Shown here one piece after another: positions 33,285 through 41,070 of a DNA stretch of 50,895 bases. Position 1 is the first letter of the stretch. Every line of letters begins with the position of its first letter. Source of the DNA: Chloroflexota bacterium (lineage in GTDB: Bacteria > Chloroflexota > Anaerolineae > Anaerolineales > Villigracilaceae); contig JACPVC010000153.1 in assembly GCA_016191955.1 (NCBI GenBank), positions 1 through 50,895 on the forward strand. The letters run 5' to 3'. Below the pieces are notes generated by a model. The model saw only the letters and a program-made list of their open reading frames with translations. It ran no database searches and was not told where the DNA came from. The translations under genes and the position numbers were made by a program.

Positions 33285-34490
33285 TCAGTTTGCTTTCTCG
33301 GCTAATCTCTCCCAGCTTGTTTTTTCAATACCTTCCTCAATAATTTTGAGCTTTTTCTGTGTGACCCAACTGTTCCAATGTTCTTGAATAACGCCTCTAG
33401 CTCGAGTTTTTAGGTTTTCTATGTTAGGTTCGACCAACATGATTTTATTATTTGGTGATAAATACATCCACTCAACCAGTTGTATATTGATTCCTTTGTC
33501 TCCAAATCCATAGCCACTGATTACAAGATGTTCCGTGCGCCGAAGAGCTTCGCGGAAGAGACAATAAATATCCGCAAAAATCCCCTTGGTGTAATTAAAC
33601 ATTTTGTTGAATGTGCCCATGAGAATTTCGGGTCTAGGCCCATCATCCCCACAAGAATACTGTCTTTTGCCCTCAGGGTTGAGAGTGTGTTGAAAGTCCC
33701 AATTTGGAGGGATCCCAACTGATACAACTCCTGGTTGAATTGCATTGGAAGGGTAGGAAAACCAATTAACTGAACCATGTAGTTTAAAAAATTTCATCTC
33801 AGATGAGCTTCCTGTAAAATTTGCTGGCTGCCAGTAGCGCACGCCGTTAAGTGGTTTGCCAAAACCATCTGTAAATGGAATATCATTTTGAGAAAGCCAT
33901 TGCTCTAGAATAGTATCATGATTTAGTGTAAATAAATTTGCAAGTGAAAAGGGGGAGTTAGCATTTACTGGAAAAAATCTGGAAAGATAACTTAAATCGT
34001 TTGGCGTCCTAGATAGAAGGCGCCAAGCGATATCTCTGATGTAATATGTAGCTTCAGACGCAAGATCAAGTAGCCTCCATTCATCATGCAAATCAGTTTT
34101 AGTCATTAGCTGGGTGCAATCAGGCAGTATCTTATCTATAAGCGGCTGAATGGCTGGGTTGTCAAAATCCCCATCTTCGGCACTTTTTATTTGATCGGCT
34201 ACATAGTACATATCCTCGTAATTTGCCTCTCGTTGTTGCGATCCGTTTTTGTAAAAAACGTCGATATGTTGCTTTAGGATATTTACGAATTTTGTAATTC
34301 GTGAAGTTTCTACTATATCCCAGCCCGATTGCCCGGCTTTTTCCAGATAGTAACTGCCATCGCTATGTTTCCAAACATCGTTGCCAGAAAGCACAAGTTC
34401 TGTAATATCATTTGTCCTTGGCATTTTTGCGGGAATGGAAGCACCAGAGCCTAAAAGGAAAGAAATTGGTGTTTTAGTTAACGATATCAT
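33285..34490 (-). CDS. SIR2-domain protein, possible anti-phage effector
   Basis: 401 residues. The N-terminal FLLGSGASIPAKMP is the NAD-binding glycine motif of SIR2; LFTLNHDTILEQWL carries the TxNHD/TxNYD box; FKLHGSVNWF carries the His; and HLVISGYGFGDKGIN the C-terminal Rossmann motif. This set is typical of SIR2_2-type proteins, which in defence systems (Thoeris ThsA, DSR, Avs-type proteins) degrade NAD+. No accessory effector, TIR gene or STAND ATPase is next to it, so if it is defensive, it acts alone. The gene is visibly A+T-richer than its neighbours, which suggests acquisition. Its substrate is inferred from the family. Confidence 0.75.
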   Translation of the reverse strand: MISLTKTPISFLLGSGASIPAKMPRTNDITELVLSGNDVWKHSDGSYYLEKAGQSGWDIVETSRITKFVNILKQHIDVFYKNGSQQREANYEDMYYVADQIKSAEDGDFDNPAIQPLIDKILPDCTQLMTKTDLHDEWRLLDLASEATYYIRDIAWRLLSRTPNDLSYLSRFFPVNANSPFSLANLFTLNHDTILEQWLSQNDIPFTDGFGKPLNGVRYWQPANFTGSSSEMKFFKLHGSVNWFSYPSNAIQPGVVSVGIPPNWDFQHTLNPEGKRQYSCGDDGPRPEILMGTFNKMFNYTKGIFADIYCLFREALRRTEHLVISGYGFGDKGINIQLVEWMYLSPNNKIMLVEPNIENLKTRARGVIQEHWNSWVTQKKLKIIEEGIEKTSWERLAEKAN

Positions 34491-34524
34491 GAGAGACTGC
34501 CTTGGCTGTGCAATGGTTTGAAAG

Positions 34525-34554
34525 ATAGTATGTCAATTTGCGATAAATATCCAA
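34525..34554 (-). promoter_or_regulatory. Possible promoter of the SIR2 gene
   Basis: On the minus strand: -35 TTGGAT (34549-34554), 18-nt spacer, -10 TACTAT (34525-34530). Confidence 0.35.
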
Positions 34555-34631
34555 TTGAGTATAGCATAGACACCTTTCACCCCTTATAATTACCCTCGTC
34601 AAATCGCAAATCTATCGTAAATCTAAACCCT

Positions 34632-36188
34632 ATGACCACTCCACTAATCGAATGTATCCCCAACTTTTCCGACGCGCGCCGACCGGAAGTGATCGACCAG
34701 ATTGTCGCTGCCATCCAATCGGTGGGGGAGGTAAAACTCCTCGACCGCTCCTCCGACCTTGACCACAACCGCACCGTGCTGACCTTTGCCGGGTCGCCTG
34801 CCGGTGTGGAAGAAGCCGCCTTCCGCGCCATCCAAACTGCCGCCTCCCTCATTGACCTCGATGCACACACCGGCGAACACCCTCGCATCGGCGCAACGGA
34901 TGTCGTCCCTTTTGTTCCGCTCAGCGGCACGACGATGGATGAATGTATTGCCATTGCCAAACGTCTCGGCGAGCGCGTCGGTAAAGAACTCAATATCCCT
35001 ATCTATTTGTATGAAGCCGCTGCCACAAAACCCGAACGAACCAACCTCGAAAACATCCGCAAAGGACAATACGAAGTCCTCAAAACTGAAATAGAAACTG
35101 TCTCCAATCGCAAACCCGATTTCGGTCCGAGCAAACTTCCCAAAGCGGGCGCAACGGTCATCGGTGCGCGCAACCCGCTGATTGCTTTCAATGTTTACCT
35201 CACCAGCGATGATGTGAGCATCGCCAAGAAGATTGCCAAAGCCGTGCGGCAATCGTCGGGCGGTCTGCGCTACGTCAAAGGTCTTGGTCTGCTTGTGGAC
35301 GGTCGCGCGCAAGTTTCGATGAACCTCACCAACTTCCGCGAAACGCCGATTGCCCGCGTGGTCGAATTCATCCGCCGCGAAGCGGAAAGGTATGGAGTCG
35401 GCATTCATCACAGCGAACTCGTCGGTTTGATTCCGCAAGAGGCTCTCGTGGATGCCGCGGTCTGGTACACCCAGTTGGATGCTTTCTCTCCCGAACAGAT
35501 TCTCGAATCCAGGCTTTTCTCTTCTCCCACTGCGGATACATCCCCGAATGGGGGCGCCTCATCCTCCGCCGGTAACGGACCCTCTTTCATCGAAGAGTTA
35601 GCCGCGCCGACACCGACTCCCGGCGGCGGTTCTGCTGGAGCCTATGCCGGCGCGATGGGCGCAGCGCTCGTCGCCATGGTTTCAGGCGTTACCATGGGCA
35701 AAAAGAAATATGCTGAAGTTGAAGCCGAAATGCAAGCCATTCGCGTGGTTGCTGAAAATTTGCGCAAGGAATTAACGCAAGCCGTAGACGATGACGCTGC
35801 CTCCTTTGAAGTGCTCATGGCGAAATTCAAGATGTCGAAAGAAACGGATGAGCAAAAGTCCGCTCGTGATGCGGCTATCACACAGGCAACACTCAATGCC
35901 GCACACATCCCGCTTCACGTCAGTGAACATGCCGTCAAAGTGATGGAGCTGGCTCTCAAATGCGCCAAGTCTGGTCTGCAAAGTGCCATCAGTGACGCCA
36001 TGTCTGGCTTTGCCATGGCGCGCGCGTCGCTCACGGCTGCCGGGTACAACGTCCGCATTAACATCAACTCGCTGGAAGATAAATCGCTGGGGGATAGGAT
36101 GTTGAAAGAGCTGGCGAACTTGGAAAAGGCGGCGGATAAGCTCGAAGCTGAGATCCAAGTTGTTATGAAAGAACGAGGCGGGATCTAA
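34632..36188 (+). CDS. ftcD: Glutamate formimidoyltransferase-formiminotetrahydrofolate cyclodeaminase
   Basis: 518 residues. The first part (about 1-290) is the formiminotransferase: LIECIPNFSDARRPEVI, then DHNRTVLTFAG, HTGEHPRIGATDVVPFVP (the catalytic His region) and GLLVDGRAQVSMNL. A Ser/Gly-rich linker (about 295-315) leads into the cyclodeaminase: FIEELAAPTPTPGGGSAGAYA, then MGKKKYAEVEAE. In the fused form, the formyl group from formimino-glutamate in histidine breakdown is moved to tetrahydrofolate and then released as ammonia. It is the mammalian-type FTCD arrangement. No hut genes are next to it. A terminator overlaps the stop. Confidence 0.93.
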   Translation: MTTPLIECIPNFSDARRPEVIDQIVAAIQSVGEVKLLDRSSDLDHNRTVLTFAGSPAGVEEAAFRAIQTAASLIDLDAHTGEHPRIGATDVVPFVPLSGTTMDECIAIAKRLGERVGKELNIPIYLYEAAATKPERTNLENIRKGQYEVLKTEIETVSNRKPDFGPSKLPKAGATVIGARNPLIAFNVYLTSDDVSIAKKIAKAVRQSSGGLRYVKGLGLLVDGRAQVSMNLTNFRETPIARVVEFIRREAERYGVGIHHSELVGLIPQEALVDAAVWYTQLDAFSPEQILESRLFSSPTADTSPNGGASSSAGNGPSFIEELAAPTPTPGGGSAGAYAGAMGAALVAMVSGVTMGKKKYAEVEAEMQAIRVVAENLRKELTQAVDDDAASFEVLMAKFKMSKETDEQKSARDAAITQATLNAAHIPLHVSEHAVKVMELALKCAKSGLQSAISDAMSGFAMARASLTAAGYNVRININSLEDKSLGDRMLKELANLEKAADKLEAEIQVVMKERGGI

Positions 36189-36202
36189 ATCCCGCCTTTT
36201 TG
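36176..36202 (+). terminator. Terminator overlapping the ftcD stop
   Basis: AGGCGGGA / TCCCGCCT stem with a TCTAAA loop that contains the TAA stop, followed by T5. Confidence 0.8.
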
Positions 36203-36258
36203 TTCTATGTTCGGCAGCCCAAAGTCTTCAAGCTTTGGACCCAATTGAAAGACAAACT

Positions 36259-37128
36259 ATGAGTTCGAAATTATCACGCAGAGACTTTTTAAAGATTGCA
36301 AAATTCTTTGGAGCATCCGCGCTCGCTTCTTTTGCCGGAACCTATTACATGACAGAGATCGAACCTTCCTGGCTGGAGGTTTCGCAGGTGGAGATTCCAC
36401 TCGGTGCGCTTCCCAAAGCTTTCGACGGTTATCGTATTGTTCAGATAAGCGATATTCACATCGGCGGCTGGATGAACCGTGAACGGCTTTCCACTGTAGT
36501 TGAACTTGTGCTTGAACAGAAACCAGACCTTGTCGTTGCAACCGGCGATTTTCTGATCGGACATTCCTGGTCGGATGCCCTGGAAATTGCAATCGTAGAT
36601 TTCGTGGATGTTATGCTGCCTTTGACGCAGACGTATAAAGTTATCGGCGTGATGGGGAATCACGATCACTGGACAAACGTTGAGCGTGTACGAGAGATGC
36701 TTATAAGGGCGGGTGTACTTGAATTAAGGAACGATGTTCATCGTCTGGATAAAGATGGTGAAAGCTTATATATTGCCGGCGTCGATGATGTCCATGTAGG
36801 CGCCAACCGCCTAGAGGATGTGCTCTCGAAACTTTCCGGAGATACACAGGCATTGTTGCTTGCTCATGAACCCGATTATGCCGATATCATATCCGAAACT
36901 GGAAGATTCTTTTTACAGCTTTCCGGGCATTCGCACGGCGGGCAAGTGGTACTCCCTTTTCTGGGTCCGCTTGTGCTGCCATATTGGGCAAGGAACTATC
37001 CATCTGGCTTGTACGACGTGCATGGAATGTACCTTTACACCAACCGTGGAGTTGGCATGACCGATCCTTTTGTGCGTTTTAACTGCCGCCCGGAGATCAC
37101 CGTTTTCACCCTGAACGGACCGGAATGA
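36259..37128 (+). CDS. Tat-exported metallophosphoesterase (YkuE-like)
   Basis: 289 residues from ATG 36259. A twin-arginine signal LSRRDFLKIAKFFGASALAS is at the N-terminus. The metal-binding motifs of calcineurin-like phosphoesterases are complete: QISDIHIGG (D-x-H), VATGDFLIG (GD), GVMGNHDHW (GNHD), LAHEPD, and LSGHSHGGQVVLP (GHxH). This pattern is close to YkuE/YaeI-type proteins, some of which act on UDP-sugars or lipids; the substrate cannot be told from the sequence. The Tat signal implies folding with metal in the cytoplasm before export. The Shine-Dalgarno is weak. Confidence 0.9.
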   Translation: MSSKLSRRDFLKIAKFFGASALASFAGTYYMTEIEPSWLEVSQVEIPLGALPKAFDGYRIVQISDIHIGGWMNRERLSTVVELVLEQKPDLVVATGDFLIGHSWSDALEIAIVDFVDVMLPLTQTYKVIGVMGNHDHWTNVERVREMLIRAGVLELRNDVHRLDKDGESLYIAGVDDVHVGANRLEDVLSKLSGDTQALLLAHEPDYADIISETGRFFLQLSGHSHGGQVVLPFLGPLVLPYWARNYPSGLYDVHGMYLYTNRGVGMTDPFVRFNCRPEITVFTLNGPE

Positions 37129-37159
37129 TATGGCTGTAGCAAAGTCGATTGACAAGAAT

Positions 37160-37269
37160 AGACGTTATCGGAAATAACTTATATGCCACCGTCCCGAAGG
37201 TTTGAGCGAGTAAATTTAATGCCGAATAACAACCTTCGGGACGTTTTTTTCTAATTACCGATAACGTCT
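37160..37269. mobile_element. MITE-like element around a terminator
   Basis: A 110-nt segment with 16-bp terminal inverted repeats AGACGTTATCGGAAAT (37160-37175) and ATTACCGATAACGTCT (37254-37269), identical at 15 of 16 positions. The trinucleotide AAT flanks it directly on both sides, a possible target duplication. Inside lies a perfect 13-bp hairpin. Confidence 0.45.
37190..37250 (+). terminator. Rho-independent terminator of the phosphoesterase gene
   Basis: Stem CGTCCCGAAGGTT (37190-37202) / AACCTTCGGGACG (37231-37243) with a 28-nt loop and seven T. It lies inside the MITE-like element. Confidence 0.8.
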
Positions 37270-37290
37270 AATGTAAGAATGCGGAAAAGC

Positions 37291-37379
37291 CTTAACGCGA
37301 ATGTCGCAAATGAGGCGAATTACGCGAAAATCATGGGTTATTTGCGTCATTCGCCTTTTTTCGCGCTTTTCGCATTAAG
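37291..37379. repeat. 39-nt imperfect inverted repeat built of 9-nt GCGAAT units
   Basis: Left arm 37291-37329 and right arm 37341-37379 are complementary at about three-quarters of the positions. Each arm is made of about four 9-nt units containing CGCGAA or GGCGAA. It lies between the MITE-like element and the ileS promoter. Confidence 0.6.
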
Positions 37380-37423
37380 CTCTTGGAACTTTGCTGCAGC
37401 CATGACTCGAATGAATCCCGCTC

Positions 37424-37452
37424 TTGCCGATTGCTGGACTGGTGTGTATAAT
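37424..37452 (+). promoter_or_regulatory. Sigma-70 promoter of ileS
   Basis: -35 TTGCCG (37424-37429), 17-nt spacer, -10 TATAAT (37447-37452). The transcript would begin just before T-box Stem I. Confidence 0.75.
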
Positions 37453-37459
37453 TTCATTA

Positions 37460-37742
37460 TCAAAAGCGTGGATGGGAACGAGTAAACCGTTCGAGACGGG
37501 CAGCGAGTCCGAAGTCAGGTGTGAAGCGGATACGTTCAGTCGGTTGAAAATCCTCCCGGAGTTGCAATCAGAAATCAGTGACTAGTTATCAGTTACTGAA
37601 AGTAAGTGAGCCGAAGTTGTTCTTCGTTAGCAGAACAGGATGATGGTTGTCATCCAATGAGTGTCCGTCCTTCAGATGGAAATCAGAGTGGTACCGCGTG
37701 AGCCTTGCTCTCGTCTCTGCGTGAGATGAGAGTTTTTCTTTT
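37460..37742 (+). promoter_or_regulatory. T-box leader controlling ileS (tRNA-Ile sensor)
   Basis: Stem I can be traced: GGGA on the left pairs with TCCC on the right, ACGAGTA (S-turn side) faces GAAAATCC, and AACCG/CGGTT closes above it. ATC, an isoleucine codon, sits in the specifier position of that loop (about 37547-37549). The distal part has GGTGTGAAG. The antiterminator box GTGGTACCGCG is at 37688-37698, and the terminator stem CTCTCGTCTC (37708-37717) / GAGATGAGAG (37723-37732) with T-tract follows. Uncharged tRNA-Ile should favour antitermination and ileS expression. Confidence 0.9.
37566..37600. repeat. Degenerate heptad array inside the T-box leader
   Basis: Units of 7 nt such as AATCAGA, AATCAGT, TATCAGT (37566-37600), located between Stem I and the antiterminator, where the length of T-box leaders is known to vary. 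Confidence 0.6.
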
Positions 37743-37748
37743 AAATCG

Positions 37749-37811
37749 GGTTGGAAGGTAGCAAGTTGCAGGTTGAAAGTATCGACCTGCAACCTTCAAC
37801 CTTTGACCTTC
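37749..37811. repeat. Nine-unit heptad array between T-box and ileS start
   Basis: Nine consecutive 7-nt units without indels. The first four have the sense AGGTTGA / AAGTTGC, and after one unit the last four have the complement sense AACCTTC / GACCTTC, so the array folds on itself. It ends 4 nt before the AGGAG of ileS. Confidence 0.75.
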
Positions 37812-37825
37812 AATCAGGAGTGAGA

Positions 37826-40800
37826 ATGTTCAAAGCAGTCAACCCAAAACTCGACGTGCCTGCCATGGAGGATAACGTCCTCAAGATGTGGAAGAAGCAG
37901 GAAATCTTCAAGAAGACCGTCGAGCAACGGCAGGGCAAACCGGAGTATGTCTTTTACGAAGGTCCGCCCACCGCGAACGGACGCCCCGGCGTGCATCATG
38001 TGCTGGCGCGCGCCTTCAAGGACATGTTCCCGCGTTACAAGATCATGCGCGGATATCACGTCTCGCGCCGCGGCGGTTGGGATACGCACGGCTTGCCGGT
38101 TGAGATCGAAGTGGAGAAGCAGCTTGGCTTTACCAACAAACAGCAGATCGAAGAATACGGCATTGACAAGTTCAATGAGCTCTGCCGGAAATCCGTATTC
38201 AACTACATCCAGGAATGGGAGAAACTCACAGATCGCATCGCCTTCTGGGTTGATCTCGATGCTGCCTATGTGACCTACACCAACGACTACATCGAGTCGG
38301 TCTGGTGGATCCTGAAAAGTTTCTGGGAGAAGGACTTGCTCTTCAAGGGCTACAAGATCGTCCCGTATTGCCCGCGTTGCGGCACGCCTCTCTCCGACCA
38401 TGAAGTGGCCCTTGGCTACGAAGATGCTGTAGACCCTTCGGTCTTTGTGCGCTTCCCATTAGCCGATAAGCCCGATACATCCCTGCTCGTGTGGACGACG
38501 ACTCCATGGACTTTACCTGCCAACGTTGCCGTTGCCGCACACCCCGATGTGGATTATGTGACCGTCGAACGTCAACACGAGGGCGCGACTGAAAAACTCA
38601 TCCTCGCTAAATCTCTGCTGGAGAAAGTCTTCCGTGGTGAAGAAGTAAAGGTTGTAGATACTTTCAAAGGCAAGAAATTGAAGGGCATGAAATACAAGCC
38701 GCTCTTCACCTTTGTGCCATTGGATAAGCCTGCTCATTTTGTGATCCTTGGCGATTTCGTCACCACCGAAGATGGCACGGGTCTCGTGCATCAGGCTCCC
38801 GCTTTCGGTGCCGAAGACATGGAGATGGCGAAGCAGTATGACCTGCCTATCCTGCTTACGGTTCAGCCCGATGGCACATTCATCCCTGAGATCACCCCGT
38901 GGCGTGGAGTCTTCGTCAAGGAAGCCGACCCGCAGATCATCCTGGACCTCGAAGCGCGTGGACTGATGTTCCGTTCGGAAAAGATGACTCACACCTATCC
39001 GTTCTGCTGGCGTTGTCATACCCCCTTGCTCTATTACGCGCGCGACTCGTGGTACATCCGCACGAGTTCGAAGCGCGACCAATTGGTAAATTTGAACAAG
39101 ACCATCAACTGGGTTCCAGAGCATATCCAGAACGGACGCTTCGGCAACTGGCTCGAAAACAACATCGACTGGTCGCTCTCGCGTGAACGCTATTGGGGCA
39201 CGCCGCTCCCGGTCTGGGAATGTGAAAATGAAGATTGCAAGCATCGCGAGTGTGTCGGCTCGGTGGCGGAACTCTCCGAAAAAGCTGGCAAGGATTTGAC
39301 CGAGCTTGACCTGCATCGCCCGTATGTGGATAGCGTCCATTGGACATGTGTAGAGTGTGGCGGACAGATGTCACGCGTGAAAGACCTGATCGACGTGTGG
39401 TTCGACTCCGGCTCCATGCCGTATGCGCAGTGGCACTATCCGTTCGAGAATCAGGATAAATTCGAAACGCAGTACCCCGCCGATTACATCTGCGAGGCGG
39501 TCGACCAAACGCGCGGCTGGTTCTATTCCTTGCATGCCATCTCGACCCTGCTCAACGACAAGGTCTCGTTCAAGAACGTCATCTGCCTTGGTCACATTCA
39601 GGATGCGGAGGGACGCAAGATGTCCAAGTCCTTGGGCAACATCGTCCAGCCGTGGGATGTCATCAACCTGCATGGTGCGGATGCCCTGCGCTGGTACCTT
39701 TACACTGCTACGCCGCCGGGACAAGAGCGCCGCTTCTCTTCCAATTTGGTCGGGGAGGTGATCCGCAACTTTACGCTGACGCTGTGGAATGTCTACTCGT
39801 TCTTCGTGACCTATGCCAACCTCGACAAACCGCAAGGACTGACCGTCACCGCTCCGACCAATGACTTGGACCGCTGGCTGCTCTCTGAGTTGAACGTGCT
39901 CGTGCGCGATGTGACCAAAGCCTACGAAGAATATGACGTCACCAACGCCACCCGCCCGGTGGAGGAATTCGTGGAAACGCTTTCCACCTGGTACGTGCGC
40001 CGCTCGCGCCGCCGTTTCTGGAAGAACGACTCCAGCACCGACAAACAGGCAGCGTACTCCACGCTTTACACAGCGTTGACCACGGTTGCCAAACTTATCG
40101 CGCCTGCCATGCCGTACATGGCTGAAGAGCTGTATCAGAACCTCGTCCGCTCGGTGGATGAAACTGCATCTGAGTCGGTACATCTTGCCGAATGGCCCAA
40201 GGTGATGGAAGAATTCATCGACGAATCGCTCAACCGCGAAATGGAATTGGTGATGAAGCTGGTCTCGCTCGGTCACTCTGCGCGCCAGAAGGCGAATCGC
40301 AAAGTCCGCCAGCCGCTGGCAGAAGCCGCCTTCTCGGTGGGCAACAACACTGAGCGCGCCGCGTTGATGAAGAATGTGGAAGTGATTCAGGACGAGTTGA
40401 ACGTCAAGCATGTCCGCTTGTTGGATGCCGCCACTGAAGCACTTTCGCACACCGTCAAACCGCTGCCCAAGCAACTCGGACAGAAATACGGCAACAAGTT
40501 CCCTGCCATCCAGAAGGCGATCCTCGCCATGAGCGCCGAGGAAGTGGCAAAAGCCTTGTTGACCGGCAAACCGCTCGAAGTCAATGCCGGAGGCGAGACC
40601 TTCCATGTCATCTCCGAAGAAGTCGAAGTCAAAGCCATGGCGAAGGAAGGTTTCGCCGTTGCCGAAGATGGAGCATACGTGGCTGCGCTGGTTACCACAT
40701 TGACGCCTGAACTCGTCGCCGAAGGCTTGGCGCGTGAATTCTTGCGTCGCGTGCAGGATTTGCGCAAGACCGCCAACTTAGATGTCGCCGACCGCATCGA

Positions 40801-40975
40801 GTTGTTCGTCGAAGCGAGTGCAGGCTTGAGGTCCGCAGTGGAGGCGCACCAGGATTACATCAAGACAGAGACGCTGGCTGTCAAGTTATCCTTTGCAGCC
40901 CCGCCCGCGAATACATCCGTTGTGGAAGATGAGTTTGAAGGCGAAAAAGTGAAAGTTGGCTTAAAAAAAGCCTAA
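37826..40975 (+). CDS. ileS: Isoleucyl-tRNA synthetase, type-2-like
   Basis: 1049 residues from ATG 37826 (AGGAG before); in-frame upstream codons belong to the leader. The HIGH equivalent lies in PPTANGRPGVHHVLAR, a spacing (TANGRPG-HH) seen in eukaryal/archaeal-type IleS; KMSKS is intact (EGRKMSKSLGN, about residue 600). Editing-domain motifs (TWTLPANVA, VLIGDFVTTEDGTGLVH-like) are present. The C-terminal part has anticodon-binding helices but no zinc finger of the type-1 kind. Type-2 enzymes are often less sensitive to mupirocin. Expression is under a T-box. Confidence 0.95.
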   Translation: MFKAVNPKLDVPAMEDNVLKMWKKQEIFKKTVEQRQGKPEYVFYEGPPTANGRPGVHHVLARAFKDMFPRYKIMRGYHVSRRGGWDTHGLPVEIEVEKQLGFTNKQQIEEYGIDKFNELCRKSVFNYIQEWEKLTDRIAFWVDLDAAYVTYTNDYIESVWWILKSFWEKDLLFKGYKIVPYCPRCGTPLSDHEVALGYEDAVDPSVFVRFPLADKPDTSLLVWTTTPWTLPANVAVAAHPDVDYVTVERQHEGATEKLILAKSLLEKVFRGEEVKVVDTFKGKKLKGMKYKPLFTFVPLDKPAHFVILGDFVTTEDGTGLVHQAPAFGAEDMEMAKQYDLPILLTVQPDGTFIPEITPWRGVFVKEADPQIILDLEARGLMFRSEKMTHTYPFCWRCHTPLLYYARDSWYIRTSSKRDQLVNLNKTINWVPEHIQNGRFGNWLENNIDWSLSRERYWGTPLPVWECENEDCKHRECVGSVAELSEKAGKDLTELDLHRPYVDSVHWTCVECGGQMSRVKDLIDVWFDSGSMPYAQWHYPFENQDKFETQYPADYICEAVDQTRGWFYSLHAISTLLNDKVSFKNVICLGHIQDAEGRKMSKSLGNIVQPWDVINLHGADALRWYLYTATPPGQERRFSSNLVGEVIRNFTLTLWNVYSFFVTYANLDKPQGLTVTAPTNDLDRWLLSELNVLVRDVTKAYEEYDVTNATRPVEEFVETLSTWYVRRSRRRFWKNDSSTDKQAAYSTLYTALTTVAKLIAPAMPYMAEELYQNLVRSVDETASESVHLAEWPKVMEEFIDESLNREMELVMKLVSLGHSARQKANRKVRQPLAEAAFSVGNNTERAALMKNVEVIQDELNVKHVRLLDAATEALSHTVKPLPKQLGQKYGNKFPAIQKAILAMSAEEVAKALLTGKPLEVNAGGETFHVISEEVEVKAMAKEGFAVAEDGAYVAALVTTLTPELVAEGLAREFLRRVQDLRKTANLDVADRIELFVEASAGLRSAVEAHQDYIKTETLAVKLSFAAPPANTSVVEDEFEGEKVKVGLKKA

Positions 40976-40983
40976 CAGTTTTG

Positions 40984-41017
40984 AAAAAGGACGGCTCAAA
41001 CGGGTCGTCCTTTTTTG
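40984..41017 (+). terminator. Terminator of ileS
   Basis: AAAAGGACG / CGTCCTTTTTT hairpin directly after the stop. Confidence 0.8.
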
Positions 41018-41070
41018 TTTCCTTTTATAATCGGCAGTGTTAATACTTGAAAACATTCAAAGGAATGAAC

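Noticed and set aside
34644..35438. Long open frame antisense to ftcD
   Set aside because: Shadow of a GC-rich coding sequence; no family pattern, while the forward frame is clearly ftcD.
37129..37825. tRNA or sRNA genes in the long gap before ileS
   Set aside because: No cloverleaf or GTTCRA arm was seen. The region is explained by the MITE-like element, the inverted repeat and the T-box.
39371..40606. 411-codon frame antisense to ileS
   Set aside because: Shadow frame produced by the codon bias of ileS; no recognisable motif.
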